Shown here in pieces: positions 27,767 to 35,525 of a stretch of 64,000 nucleotides of DNA. The notes below the pieces were generated by a model. It did not search any database and was not told where the DNA came from. It saw nothing but the letters and a program-made list of their open reading frames with translations. The translations under genes were made by a program, and so were the position numbers. How positions within the stretch are numbered: the stretch's first letter is position 1; every line of letters starts with the position of its first letter. The stretch comes from Alcanivorax sp. (lineage in GTDB: Bacteria > Pseudomonadota > Gammaproteobacteria > Pseudomonadales > Alcanivoracaceae), in contig NZ_NVWY01000002.1 in assembly GCF_002733835.1 (NCBI RefSeq), positions 114,632 through 178,631 on the forward strand, in the 5' to 3' direction.

Positions 27767-27795
27767 CTGGCAACCCTGGCAAAGCGCGCTATACT
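27767..27795 (+). promoter_or_regulatory. Possible sigma-70 promoter of uspA
   Basis: A -35-like CTGGCA (27767-27772) is 17 bp from a -10 box TATACT (27790-27795), about 33 bp before the GTG start of the universal stress protein gene. The spacing is ideal but the -35 box is weak. No other candidate is seen in the 215-bp gap from topA. Confidence 0.4.
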
Positions 27796-27827
27796 GCAGG
27801 AAACCTCACGTTTTCAGGGAGAGAGCC

Positions 27828-28265
27828 GTGCCCAGTCCCTATCGTAAAATCCTGGTTGCCATTGATGGCAGCGACGAATCCGCACAGGTGCTGTCCCGCG
27901 CTGCGGGCGTACTGTCGGGCAATGACGGCGAGCTCCATCTGATCCATGTCATCGAACCGCTAGCTCTGGCTTACGGCGCGGATGTGCCCATGGATGTGAC
28001 GGACTTGCAAAGCGGCCTGATGAAACAGGCCCGTGAAATGGCAGACAAATACGCAGGGCAATACAAGATTCCCGAGGCCAACGTTTACGTGGACATGGGA
28101 TCCATCGAAAAGACCATTCTCGACAAGGCAGACAAGCTAGGGGCGGATTTGATCGTGGTGGGCAGCCATACTCGCAGCGGCCTGGCCCTGCTGCTGGGCT
28201 CAACCGCACGCGGGCTGGTGCCTGGCGCCCACTGCGACGTACTGGCCGTGAAAGTCGACCAGTAA
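27828..28265 (+). CDS. Universal stress protein, UspA family
   Basis: 145 residues from a GTG at 27828, preceded by GGGAGAGAG; homology to UspA starts here (PSPYRKILVAIDGSDESAQV). The ATP-binding pattern GADLIVVGSHTRSGLALLLGSTA (about 112-134) is the G-2x-G-9x-G(S/T) loop of ATP-binding Usp proteins. Soluble stress proteins of this kind help in starvation, oxidative and redox stress. It stands alone between topA and a convergent cyclic-nucleotide-binding gene, with a gap of 63 bp. Confidence 0.9.
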   Translation: MPSPYRKILVAIDGSDESAQVLSRAAGVLSGNDGELHLIHVIEPLALAYGADVPMDVTDLQSGLMKQAREMADKYAGQYKIPEANVYVDMGSIEKTILDKADKLGADLIVVGSHTRSGLALLLGSTARGLVPGAHCDVLAVKVDQ

Positions 28266-28328
28266 CAGAAAGCCCGGATGTCCCGCACCGGGGGGAGCGC
28301 CCCACACGGGAACTGACGCAAACGCGAA

Positions 28329-28979
28329 TCAGGTAAGCTGCAGCGCCCCGGTACTGGCCTGGCTTTCTCCGTTCCAACGACACAACAATTCAGCCAGCCC
28401 CTGAGCCTGCACTTTCAGTGCAGCCAGCTCTTCCTGGCTGTTTTTCTCACCATGAAAAACCGGCAGCTTGCGCATGGAATGGACCAGCTCGTGGGTCGGC
28501 GCCTGCATCCGCTTTACTTCCAGGGTCCAGCGGATATGGTGAACAATCATATGGAAGAAGGCCAGACGAGTAGCCAACGAATAGGCACTGTCATCGTCGT
28601 TGAATTCATTGAAGTCCAGGCTTGCCAATACCGCCTCCCGAGCATTGTCCGCCACCTTTATGGTCGCGCTGCGGGGCGTTCCCAGAAGCATGGACAAGGT
28701 GCCAAATACTTCACCGGGTGAGACATAGTAAAGCGGAGCTTCCTCTGGGTTATCCGAGAGGACTTCAAGCTGCCCCCGGAGCAAAAAATACAGGGTGGAA
28801 TCCACATCACCAGCACGGATGACACTTTCCCCGGAAGCGGCTACCCAAAGGCGGGTCGTCTTTTCAAGCTGCGCAAATTCGTCCTGATCATCACGGGCGA
28901 TTTCATTAAAAAACGGCACACCGGCTAACAGCTGGCGCCGCCGTTGCTGGCCGAAATCATTATTATTGGCCTGCTCCAT
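28329..28979 (-). CDS. Cyclic-nucleotide-binding domain protein without HTH
   Basis: 216 residues. The N-terminal LLAGVPFFNEIARDDQDEFA and the cNMP barrel TLYFLLRGQLEVLSDNPEEA, YYVSPGEVFGTLSMLLGTPR, SATIKVADNAREAVLASLDF match the Crp ligand-binding domain. The usual winged helix is missing; instead there is a helical C-terminal region of about 90 residues. Near the phosphate cassette the sequence GEVFGTLSMLLGTPRSATIK keeps the Gly and the Arg-Ser needed for cyclic nucleotide binding. It may regulate by protein contact. It is divergent from lexA across a 300-bp gap. Confidence 0.8.
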   Translation of the reverse strand: MEQANNNDFGQQRRRQLLAGVPFFNEIARDDQDEFAQLEKTTRLWVAASGESVIRAGDVDSTLYFLLRGQLEVLSDNPEEAPLYYVSPGEVFGTLSMLLGTPRSATIKVADNAREAVLASLDFNEFNDDDSAYSLATRLAFFHMIVHHIRWTLEVKRMQAPTHELVHSMRKLPVFHGEKNSQEELAALKVQAQGLAELLCRWNGESQASTGALQLT

Positions 28980-29098
28980 CTACTATCCCCACTGTTATGA
29001 TGGAATTATTGTCATATGCTAGTGCCCGCGTCGCAGCAGGGCAACGACGGGGACGTAAAAGCAGTATAAAAACTTCGCCAACAACTGCTCAAATAGCA

Positions 29099-29114
29099 CT
29101 GTTCATATAGTCAG
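29099..29114. promoter_or_regulatory. LexA-type SOS box upstream of lexA
   Basis: CTGT-TCATATAG-TCAG, 16 bp, matches the proteobacterial consensus CTGT-N8-ACAG except for T in place of A at the first base of the right arm. It lies 166 bp upstream of the lexA ATG. Autoregulation of lexA through such a box is general in gammaproteobacteria. No second copy was found in the gap. Confidence 0.5.
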
Positions 29115-29184
29115 CATCCATGCTAGCATCCTGAATGTAGCACCGCCTGTCAGCCAAGACTTACAAGCTCAGGCAAACAACCAT

Positions 29185-29283
29185 ATGAATGCCTACACGA
29201 ATCGCGCAGCTAGCACCGAACAAGAGCGCCCCGGCAAGATTGACAAGCGCTCCACTCTGCGGGAAACAGGGAGAAGGTTATGA
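29185..29283 (+). CDS. Possible 32-residue leader ORF overlapping lexA
   Basis: ATG at 29185, TGA at 29281-29283, encoding MNAYTNRAASTEQ and 19 further residues, rich in Arg and Glu. The stop overlaps the ATG of lexA (ATGA), which would couple translation of the two. No ribosome site is obvious before 29185, and the coding look is weak. It could be chance. Reported because the overlap geometry is typical of coupled genes. Confidence 0.2.
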   Translation: MNAYTNRAASTEQERPGKIDKRSTLRETGRRL

Positions 29284-29894
29284 GCAGCAAACTTACCGAC
29301 CGGCAACAACAGGTTCTCGATTGCATCCGTGAATGTCTCTCGGACAGCGGCATGGCCCCGACCCGCGCAGAGATCGCCGACATCATGGGGTTCCAGTCAA
29401 AGAATGCGGCGTCCGACCATCTCCGCGCCCTGGAGCGTAAGGGCTACATAAAACTGCACAGCGATCGTTCTCGCGGCATCCAGTTGCTGGATCATGCCTA
29501 TTGGGGCGAAGAGGAACTGCCCATCGTCGGCAAAGTTGCCGCTGGCGTTCCCATTGAAGCCATTGAGAACGTTGAGCGCACGGTACCGGTCCCCCAGGGG
29601 CTGTTCAAGCAACGTCCTACCTATCTGTTGAAGGTTCAGGGCGACAGTATGGTGGATGCGGGTATCTTCGATGGGGACCTGATTGCGGTGCGCAAATCCA
29701 ATGTGGCACGATCCGGGGAAATCGTTGTGGCTCGCATTGACGAAGAAGTCACGGTGAAGACCTTAAAGTTGAATAAATCCAGCGCCACCCTGTTGCCGGC
29801 CAACGAAGCTTATGAGCCCATCAAGGTGCCCGCTGATCAACTTATCATCGAAGGCATATTTGTGGGGCTGATTCGTGACCCGAATTCTTATTAA
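29280..29894 (+). CDS. lexA: SOS repressor LexA
   Basis: 204 residues. The winged-helix domain covers about 1-70 (TDRQQQVLDCIRECL, APTRAEIADIMGFQSKNAAS). Self-cleavage features are all present: the Ala88-Gly89 bond in GKVAAGVPIE, Ser123 in VQGDSMVD and Lys160 in VTVKTLKL. LexA represses DNA-damage genes and is inactivated by RecA-stimulated autocleavage. A LexA-like box lies at 29099-29114. In Pseudomonas lexA follows psrA and is followed by sulA; here psrA is 7.5 kb away and no sulA is seen downstream. The next gene overlaps by 20 bp. Confidence 0.97.
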   Translation: MSSKLTDRQQQVLDCIRECLSDSGMAPTRAEIADIMGFQSKNAASDHLRALERKGYIKLHSDRSRGIQLLDHAYWGEEELPIVGKVAAGVPIEAIENVERTVPVPQGLFKQRPTYLLKVQGDSMVDAGIFDGDLIAVRKSNVARSGEIVVARIDEEVTVKTLKLNKSSATLLPANEAYEPIKVPADQLIIEGIFVGLIRDPNSY

Positions 29895-30366
29895 AGCCTG
29901 TATCCACACGGGTATAGGTATCTGCCTGATTGTATGGAGTGCGTTTGCCATGGCTGAAACCCATCTTCTTGCGCCCTGCCCCGATTCTCCGAACTGTGTG
30001 TCCAGCCTGGCCACACAGAGCGATAAGCGCGTAGCCCCTCTGCAGGCTGGCGCCGATCGGGGAAGCAGCCTGAAAAAGCTGGAAAGCCTGCTTGGCAGCC
30101 TGCCCCGCGTGGAATATGACGTGGTCGGCCAATCACGCATCCAGGCCCGCTTCACCAGCCGAATCTTGCGGTTTGTGGACGATGTGACTTTCTATGTTCG
30201 CGATAATGGCGTGGTGGAAGTGCGCTCGGCCTCGCGGGCGGGGTATTGGGATTTAGGTGCCAACCGTCGTCGGGTAGAATCTCTGCGCGAGCAGCTATCT
30301 GAACAGGACACCGATGACCGCACCTCACAGCAACACACCTTCGAAAACGCACAACACCGGGCCTGA
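29875..30366 (+). CDS. DUF1499-family exported protein
   Basis: 163 residues from a GTG at 29875 that overlaps lexA by 20 bp; this start is preferred because it gives a signal-like N-terminus ([15 protein letters not shown], then [13 protein letters not shown]). An ATG at 29950 would remove it. The mature part has the DUF1499 pattern [20 protein letters not shown], then [24 protein letters not shown] and [12 protein letters not shown]. The role is unknown; a periplasmic or surface location is likely. The 3' end overlaps tatD by 53 bp, so lexA, this gene and tatD are one transcript by layout. Confidence 0.8.
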   Translation: MTRILIKACIHTGIGICLIVWSAFAMAETHLLAPCPDSPNCVSSLATQSDKRVAPLQAGADRGSSLKKLESLLGSLPRVEYDVVGQSRIQARFTSRILRFVDDVTFYVRDNGVVEVRSASRAGYWDLGANRRRVESLREQLSEQDTDDRTSQQHTFENAQHRA

Positions 30367-31147
30367 GCAATGGGCCGATATCGGCGTTAACCTGACCGAT
30401 CGGCAATTCAACGACGATCGCGACACGGTGATTGAACGGGCGGCCTCGGCCGGGGTTGCCTGGCAATTGATTACCGGCACCAGTATCGACGAGTCACGCG
30501 CCGCCATTGCCCTGGCCGGCGAATATCCCACCCTGTTCGCCACCGCTGGTCTGCACCCGCACAGCGCCCGCTTTTACTCGCCTGCCCTGGAAAAAGAACT
30601 GCGAGAATTGCTCGCCCATGAGCAGACGAAAGCTGCAGGTGAGATGGGGCTGGATTTCAATAGGGACTTCTCTCCCCGCCCGGACCAGGAACGCGCCTTC
30701 GAAGCGCAACTGACACTGGCGGCAGAGCTGAAGCTGCCTGTGTTCCTCCATGAGCGCGACGCCCACGAGCGTTTTCTACCCATCCTGAAAGCGTTTCGCG
30801 ATGACTTGCCCGGCGCGGTCGTACATTGCTTCACCGGGTCACGTCAGGCGCTGTTTGACTATCTGGATCTGGATTGCCATATCGGCATTACCGGCTGGGT
30901 TTGCGACGAGCGCCGCGGCAAGCCACTGGCAGAACTGGTGCCCAATATTCCGGATCAGCGTCTGCTGCTGGAAACCGACGCCCCCTACCTGCTGCCCCGG
31001 GACCTGCCGGAAGCCCCCCCAAAAAAACGCCGTAACGAACCAGCGCTACTCCCCTGGATTGGCCAGCGGGTCGCACAGTTACGTGGTCAGCAGACACCGG
31101 ACGTGGCCGCCATGACCTATCACAATGCGTTAGCGTTATTTCGCTAA
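30314..31147 (+). CDS. tatD: TatD-family hydrolase
   Basis: 277 residues. The N-terminal [13 protein letters not shown] carries the TatD-type start, followed by [25 protein letters not shown] and the metal ligands [29 protein letters not shown] and [14 protein letters not shown]. Proteins like E. coli TatD are metal-dependent 3'-5' exonucleases taking part in DNA repair and RNA quality control. Despite its name it is not a Tat translocation component. The start overlaps the DUF1499 gene by 53 bp. Confidence 0.93.
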   Translation: MTAPHSNTPSKTHNTGPEQWADIGVNLTDRQFNDDRDTVIERAASAGVAWQLITGTSIDESRAAIALAGEYPTLFATAGLHPHSARFYSPALEKELRELLAHEQTKAAGEMGLDFNRDFSPRPDQERAFEAQLTLAAELKLPVFLHERDAHERFLPILKAFRDDLPGAVVHCFTGSRQALFDYLDLDCHIGITGWVCDERRGKPLAELVPNIPDQRLLLETDAPYLLPRDLPEAPPKKRRNEPALLPWIGQRVAQLRGQQTPDVAAMTYHNALALFR

Positions 31148-31243
31148 CCGGGACGCTGTTTCATCACGAAACCGCGGAGGCTGCGGGTCGGGTTTAGCCA
31201 AGGGCACAGAAAGCCTGGAAGGTATAACCCGGCAACCACAACT

Positions 31244-31465
31244 TCAGGAAAGGAACTGCTGCACGTCGAGCACGCCAAATGGCCAGGCCAGCTCTTTGCC
31301 CTCACGCACCAACACCGGAATCCGCTCACCATACTGTTCGATCAAGGCATCATCCTCGGCGATATCCACCGGGGTAAGCACCAGCCCCGGATTCACCATG
31401 GCCACCAGCTCCCTGGCCTGGTCACAAAGGTGACAACCCAGGGTGGTATAGAGCACAACCGTCAT
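31244..31465 (-). CDS. Glutaredoxin-like protein (DUF836)
   Basis: 73 residues with a thioredoxin-like fold: VVLYTTLGCHLCDQARELV contains the CxxC active site (Cys10 and Cys13), then PVDIAEDDALIEQYGERIPVLV with the cis-proline. It is a small redox protein of unknown partner. The start overlaps the stop of rlmL by four bases (ATGA), so the two are translated together, as in many gammaproteobacteria. Confidence 0.88.
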   Translation of the reverse strand: MTVVLYTTLGCHLCDQARELVAMVNPGLVLTPVDIAEDDALIEQYGERIPVLVREGKELAWPFGVLDVQQFLS

Positions 31466-33576
31466 GCGTCCTCCACATGACGAATCGCGTAGCAGTAATG
31501 GATTTTTTCATTTCGCCGGAAATCCTCCGGAATACTCCAGCGAGAAATATCTTCCACGTCGAACCACTTACTGATGCTTTCATCCATCTGAAAACGGCGG
31601 TAATTACAGGAGAAATACAACACCCCACCCGGCTCCAGGCAACGCATGATTTTGCGAATCAAATCGCCATGATGCTCTTCCACCACGAAGTCACTGCGTG
31701 ATTTGTTGTTGGAAAAAGTGGGCGGATCGCAGAACACCAGATCGAACTGCTCTTTGCACTCATCCAGCCAGCGCATGGCATCCATACGGGCCAGCTCGTG
31801 CTGATCGGTGGAGAAGCCGTTGGCCGCCAGGTTACAGGCCGTCCAGTCCAGATAGCGTTTCGACGAATCAACGGTCACCGTGCGTTTGGCGCCGCCGACG
31901 GCAGCGTGCACCGTGGCAGAACCGGTGTAGGCAAACAGATTCAGGAAGCGTTTCCCGCTGGCCTGCTCTGCAATGCGTAGTCGCGTGGGACGGTGATCCA
32001 GAAACAAACCGGTATCCAGGTAATCCTGCAGGTTAATCAGCAACTGCGCCTGACCTTCACGCACTACGCGGTAGTGCCCCTGGGTATCCAGCTTTTGGTA
32101 TTGCTGGTTCCCCTTCTGTTTCTCGCGCGTACGCAGGTGCACTTGCTCACGGTGCACGCCAAGAGCCGCCCGCACCGCCGTTACCGCCCAGTCACGCCGC
32201 GCCTTGGCTTTTTCAGGGTCAATCGTTTTCGGTGCCTTGAATTCCTGCACCAGCACCTGGTCGCCATAGATATCCACCGCCACATTGAATTCCGGTAGAT
32301 CGCGATCATAGAGGCGATAACACTGGATATCTTCCCGCTCCAGCCAGCGGCGCAGATGCTTGCCATTTTTACGCAAACGGTTGAGCAAAGGCTGCGCGCC
32401 TTCCGGCACATTAAAAGCGCCCTCATCAGCGACTTGCGCCACCGCAGGCGGCGTTTGCTTGCGCGGGGAATACAGGCGAATAAAGTTATTGAAAGGCCCG
32501 TTCTTCAAGCGCCATTGCTGTTCCAGGTTCATCCCGGAACGATCCATCACATCCACATCGGCGCCTAACAACAACGCTTGATAACCCGGCGCGCGTACCG
32601 CAAGAATCCGGCCGATGGAATAGTGTAGCCAGCCCGCCTGCTGTTTCTCGTCAAGACGCTCGCCCCAGGGAGGATTACCCACCACAATGCCGTTGGCGAC
32701 AAAGTCGCGTGGCCGCAGCGCCCCCAGCTCCCGGCGCTCAAAATGAATCGCATTACGCACCCCGGCGCGCTCGGCATTCTGCAAGGCCAATGGCAGGGTT
32801 TTGCTATCGGCATCAAAGCCTTTCAATGACAACGCCGGCACTGGGCGATTCGCGCTCTCACCGGCTTCCTGCTGAGCATCCAGCCACAACTGGCGACGAC
32901 AACCGCGCCAGTGCTGAAAACCATAGTGCTGGCGCTGGGCCCCTGCGGCCCGGCCTGCGGCCATTAGCGCCGCTTCGATCACCAAGGTGCCACTGCCACA
33001 GAACGGATCCAGCAAGGCCGGAGGGCGATCCTGCTTACCCCAACCAATGGCCCATAACATAGCCGCTGCCAGCGTTTCACGCAGCGGTGCGCGGCCCCCG
33101 GCGAGACGGTAGCCACGACGATGAAGTGGCTCGCCAGCCAGATCCAGCCACAAATGCGCTTCGTTCAAGTCCAGACGGGCACGGATACAGCAACTGCCCT
33201 TCGGTTCCCGCGAAATCGCAAACTGCTCTGGTAGAGCCTGGATAAAACGTTTGGCGCTGATCCGGTTATCACCCCGTACCTCTGCGCCGTGCTCAATGTG
33301 CACGTGTACCGGCGCATTGTTGCCCACCAAAGACAGCCAATCCTGGCTGGCAGCCAGCTTTTCCGGGGCAATATCAGGGGTGACCCCCAACGTGGCCAGA
33401 TGCAACAGAACCCGCTCGGACAGGCGCGACCACAGGCACACCTTAAGGGCATCCGCAGAGCCCCCAGTGAAGCTCACGTGGGCGCGCCCGGTTTCTGTTA
33501 CGGATATGCCCAATGAAGACAATTCATCACTGAGCAAATCTGCCAGGCCTGGCATGCAGGTGGCCACAAATTCCAT
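31462..33576 (-). CDS. rlmL: Bifunctional 23S rRNA methyltransferase RlmKL
   Basis: 704 residues from the ATG at 33576, preceded by AAGAGGA; an in-frame TTG two codons earlier is rejected. It methylates G2445 (N2) and G2069 (N7) of 23S rRNA. The THUMP domain lies at about 40-155 and the RlmL half has LLDPFCGSGTLVIEAAL and the catalytic VVGNPPWGERLDE. The RlmK half (about 390-704) has LNLFAYTGSATVHAA and FCDPPTFSNNKSR. It overlaps the glutaredoxin-like gene by four bases. rlmL, rmf and pyrD are adjacent here as in Pseudomonas. Confidence 0.96.
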   Translation of the reverse strand: MEFVATCMPGLADLLSDELSSLGISVTETGRAHVSFTGGSADALKVCLWSRLSERVLLHLATLGVTPDIAPEKLAASQDWLSLVGNNAPVHVHIEHGAEVRGDNRISAKRFIQALPEQFAISREPKGSCCIRARLDLNEAHLWLDLAGEPLHRRGYRLAGGRAPLRETLAAAMLWAIGWGKQDRPPALLDPFCGSGTLVIEAALMAAGRAAGAQRQHYGFQHWRGCRRQLWLDAQQEAGESANRPVPALSLKGFDADSKTLPLALQNAERAGVRNAIHFERRELGALRPRDFVANGIVVGNPPWGERLDEKQQAGWLHYSIGRILAVRAPGYQALLLGADVDVMDRSGMNLEQQWRLKNGPFNNFIRLYSPRKQTPPAVAQVADEGAFNVPEGAQPLLNRLRKNGKHLRRWLEREDIQCYRLYDRDLPEFNVAVDIYGDQVLVQEFKAPKTIDPEKAKARRDWAVTAVRAALGVHREQVHLRTREKQKGNQQYQKLDTQGHYRVVREGQAQLLINLQDYLDTGLFLDHRPTRLRIAEQASGKRFLNLFAYTGSATVHAAVGGAKRTVTVDSSKRYLDWTACNLAANGFSTDQHELARMDAMRWLDECKEQFDLVFCDPPTFSNNKSRSDFVVEEHHGDLIRKIMRCLEPGGVLYFSCNYRRFQMDESISKWFDVEDISRWSIPEDFRRNEKIHYCYAIRHVEDA

Positions 33577-33831
33577 TACCAAATCCTCTTAAGTGACTGA
33601 TTCATGCCCCACCCGAAAAACTAACTGCTTGTTTTTCATGGCATTACACAAACGGTCATCAACCTGTCCTTTATACGTCATATGCTTAACCAGCACTGAC
33701 CATATTGCTACATGGTATTCGACACCACCTTACCGCTTTCACATACTGAATGTGTCGGCCCCGCTACTTGGCTACATATTCAGCCGAGGGGCCATTTTTC
33801 GGTACCGCTATCTGTGAAAGGGAAAGCGTTT

Positions 33832-34038
33832 ATGAAGCGACAAAAACGTAGTAAAGACGACCGCGCTTACAACCGGGGATACAACGCCGGCCTGGATGGA
33901 AAATCCCGCGAAGACTGCCCGTTTGGCACGCTCCAGGCACGCACCAACTGGATGGGGGGATGGCGCGAAGGTCGCACTGACTTTGCTCACGGAATGCTCG
34001 GCGTCGCCAGCATCCAGAATCTGAAAAATATCGGTTAA
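33832..34038 (+). CDS. rmf: Ribosome modulation factor
   Basis: 68 residues from the ATG at 33832, since upstream codons lack homology. RMF pairs 70S ribosomes into inactive 100S dimers in stationary phase. Seen: MKRQKRSKDDRAYNRGYNAG, then CPFGTLQARTNWMGGWREGR, the conserved basic core. AGGGAAAG lies before the start. A hairpin at 34084-34102 with five T's follows. Confidence 0.95.
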   Translation: MKRQKRSKDDRAYNRGYNAGLDGKSREDCPFGTLQARTNWMGGWREGRTDFAHGMLGVASIQNLKNIG

Positions 34039-34083
34039 TATCTTCCAGTTTCACAACGCCGACGCGTTCACGCGCCGACCCAC

Positions 34084-34106
34084 AGGGCCCCACCCGGGCC
34101 CTTTTT
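34084..34106 (+). terminator. Intrinsic terminator of rmf
   Basis: Stem AGGGCCC (34084-34090) and GGGCCCT (34096-34102), loop CACCC, followed by TTTTT on the plus strand, 45 bp after the rmf stop. Confidence 0.75.
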
Positions 34107-34186
34107 AATATCCGTCTTTAATGTCCATCTCAATACGCAACCAGGATGAAAACCTTTTGACCACTGAGAACGCCCTCGCTGCACGA

Positions 34187-34226
34187 GGTTCGTCCCCTGG
34201 AAGGGAACGCCTACAGCGGCTTCGTA
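34187..34226. repeat. Degenerate REP-like remnant
   Basis: The segment keeps the ends of the REP found at 54290-54327: GGTTCG on the left, then CCTACAGCGGCTTCGTA (34210-34226), a 17-base identity with 54311-54327. The palindromic core between them (CCCCTGGAAGGG) differs. It lies in the gap between rmf and pyrD. Confidence 0.4.
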
Positions 34227-34268
34227 TAAAGCGCTAGCAGGCGGCTGAAAACCCGTTGCGCCTTTAGC

Positions 34269-35279
34269 TCAAATGCCTTTCGGCCAGGCACGGGCAATAT
34301 CACCGATCAGACCCGGCCCCTGGTAGATCAAGCCACTGTAAATCTGTACCAGGTCCGCACCCTGGCGCTGTTTTTCCAGCGCATCATCAGCACTATTGAT
34401 GCCCCCCACGCCGATAATCGGGATACGACCATTAAGCGCATGGCGCATGGCAGCCAGCGCCCGGTTGGCAATGGGGGTTAACGGCGCACCACTGAGCCCA
34501 CCCTGCTCCTCTCCATGCTTCAGGCCCTGCACGCCCTCGCGGGACAAGGTGGTATTGCCCACGCACACACCGTCGATTCCGTGCTGCACAAAGGCTTCTG
34601 CCATCCCCTGCAGCTCTTCTTCGCTGTTATCCGGGGCAATCTTGATCACCAGCGGCACCCGGCGACGGTGCTCCTGGTCCAGGCGCGTCTGGGCTTCGCG
34701 CAACGTACCCAGCAGCTCATCCAGAGCCGCACCGTGCTGCAGGGTGCGCAAACCCGGCGTATTGGGCGAGGACACATTGACCACCAGGTAGCTGGCATAG
34801 GCATGCACTTTCTGCTGGCAAATCAGGTAGTCCTGAACCGCATCTTCCACCGGGGTATCCTTGTTCTTGCCAATGTTGATCCCCAGCACTCCTTTATAGC
34901 GGCTACGTTTCACCGCCCCTACCAGGTATTCCACGCCAAGATTATTGAACCCCATCCGGTTGATCAGCGCCTGGGCCTGGGGAAGGCGGAACAGGCGCGG
35001 CTGAGGATTACCCAGTTGCGGACGTGGCGTGACAGTCCCCACTTCAATAAAGCCAAAACCCAGATCAGCCAGACCATCGATACAGTCACCGTTCTTGTCC
35101 AGCCCGGCAGCCAGGCCCACCGGGTTGGCAAACTCGATGCCCATGACTTCTTTCGGTGCCGCCGGCACCGCACCAGGCCACAGCTTGCCTGCTCGCTTGC
35201 GCAGCAATGCCAGCGTCAGCTCGTGAGAATGCTCTTCAGAGAGAGAGAACAGTAAAGGTCGTGCCAGGGAGTACAGCAT
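34269..35279 (-). CDS. pyrD: Dihydroorotate dehydrogenase (quinone)
   Basis: 336 residues from the ATG at 35279 ([20 protein letters not shown]); a longer open frame upstream shows no homology. Class 2, membrane-associated, FMN-dependent; it oxidises dihydroorotate to orotate with ubiquinone in pyrimidine synthesis. Seen: [61 protein letters not shown] with the active-site serine, and [15 protein letters not shown]. The amphipathic N-terminal helices expected for membrane contact are there. Confidence 0.95.
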   Translation of the reverse strand: MLYSLARPLLFSLSEEHSHELTLALLRKRAGKLWPGAVPAAPKEVMGIEFANPVGLAAGLDKNGDCIDGLADLGFGFIEVGTVTPRPQLGNPQPRLFRLPQAQALINRMGFNNLGVEYLVGAVKRSRYKGVLGINIGKNKDTPVEDAVQDYLICQQKVHAYASYLVVNVSSPNTPGLRTLQHGAALDELLGTLREAQTRLDQEHRRRVPLVIKIAPDNSEEELQGMAEAFVQHGIDGVCVGNTTLSREGVQGLKHGEEQGGLSGAPLTPIANRALAAMRHALNGRIPIIGVGGINSADDALEKQRQGADLVQIYSGLIYQGPGLIGDIARAWPKGI

Positions 35280-35468
35280 GAAAGAGCCCGATCGGTGGTA
35301 ATCGGCGGCATTATAGCCAACGGCTCCGGTGACTTCGATGTTTTGTGTCCGACAGTGAAGCGAACGGTGAACCCATTGGAAAACCGGTCCACGCGCTATC
35401 CCCTCCCAACATCCGCTACGCGGGGCATGTTGCCTGCAGCGTGAACCGTGTTGCAGCCGCAAAGCGGC

Positions 35469-35496
35469 ACAAAAAAAGCCCGGCAGAGCCGGGCTT
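35469..35496 (-). terminator. Intrinsic terminator after the MMPL gene
   Basis: On the minus strand AAGCCCGGC, loop TCT, GCCGGGCTT and a T-run. On plus coordinates the stem is 35476-35484 with 35488-35496 and the A-run 35471-35477. It lies 30 bp after the MMPL gene stop and should end the transcript of the 35526-42582 cluster. Confidence 0.85.
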
Positions 35497-35525
35497 GAAC
35501 ATAACTAACGAAATCAGCGCGCCAG

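Noticed and set aside
29254-29270. Second LexA box close to the lexA start (CTG...CAG)
   Set aside because: Spacing between CTG and CAG is 7, not 10.
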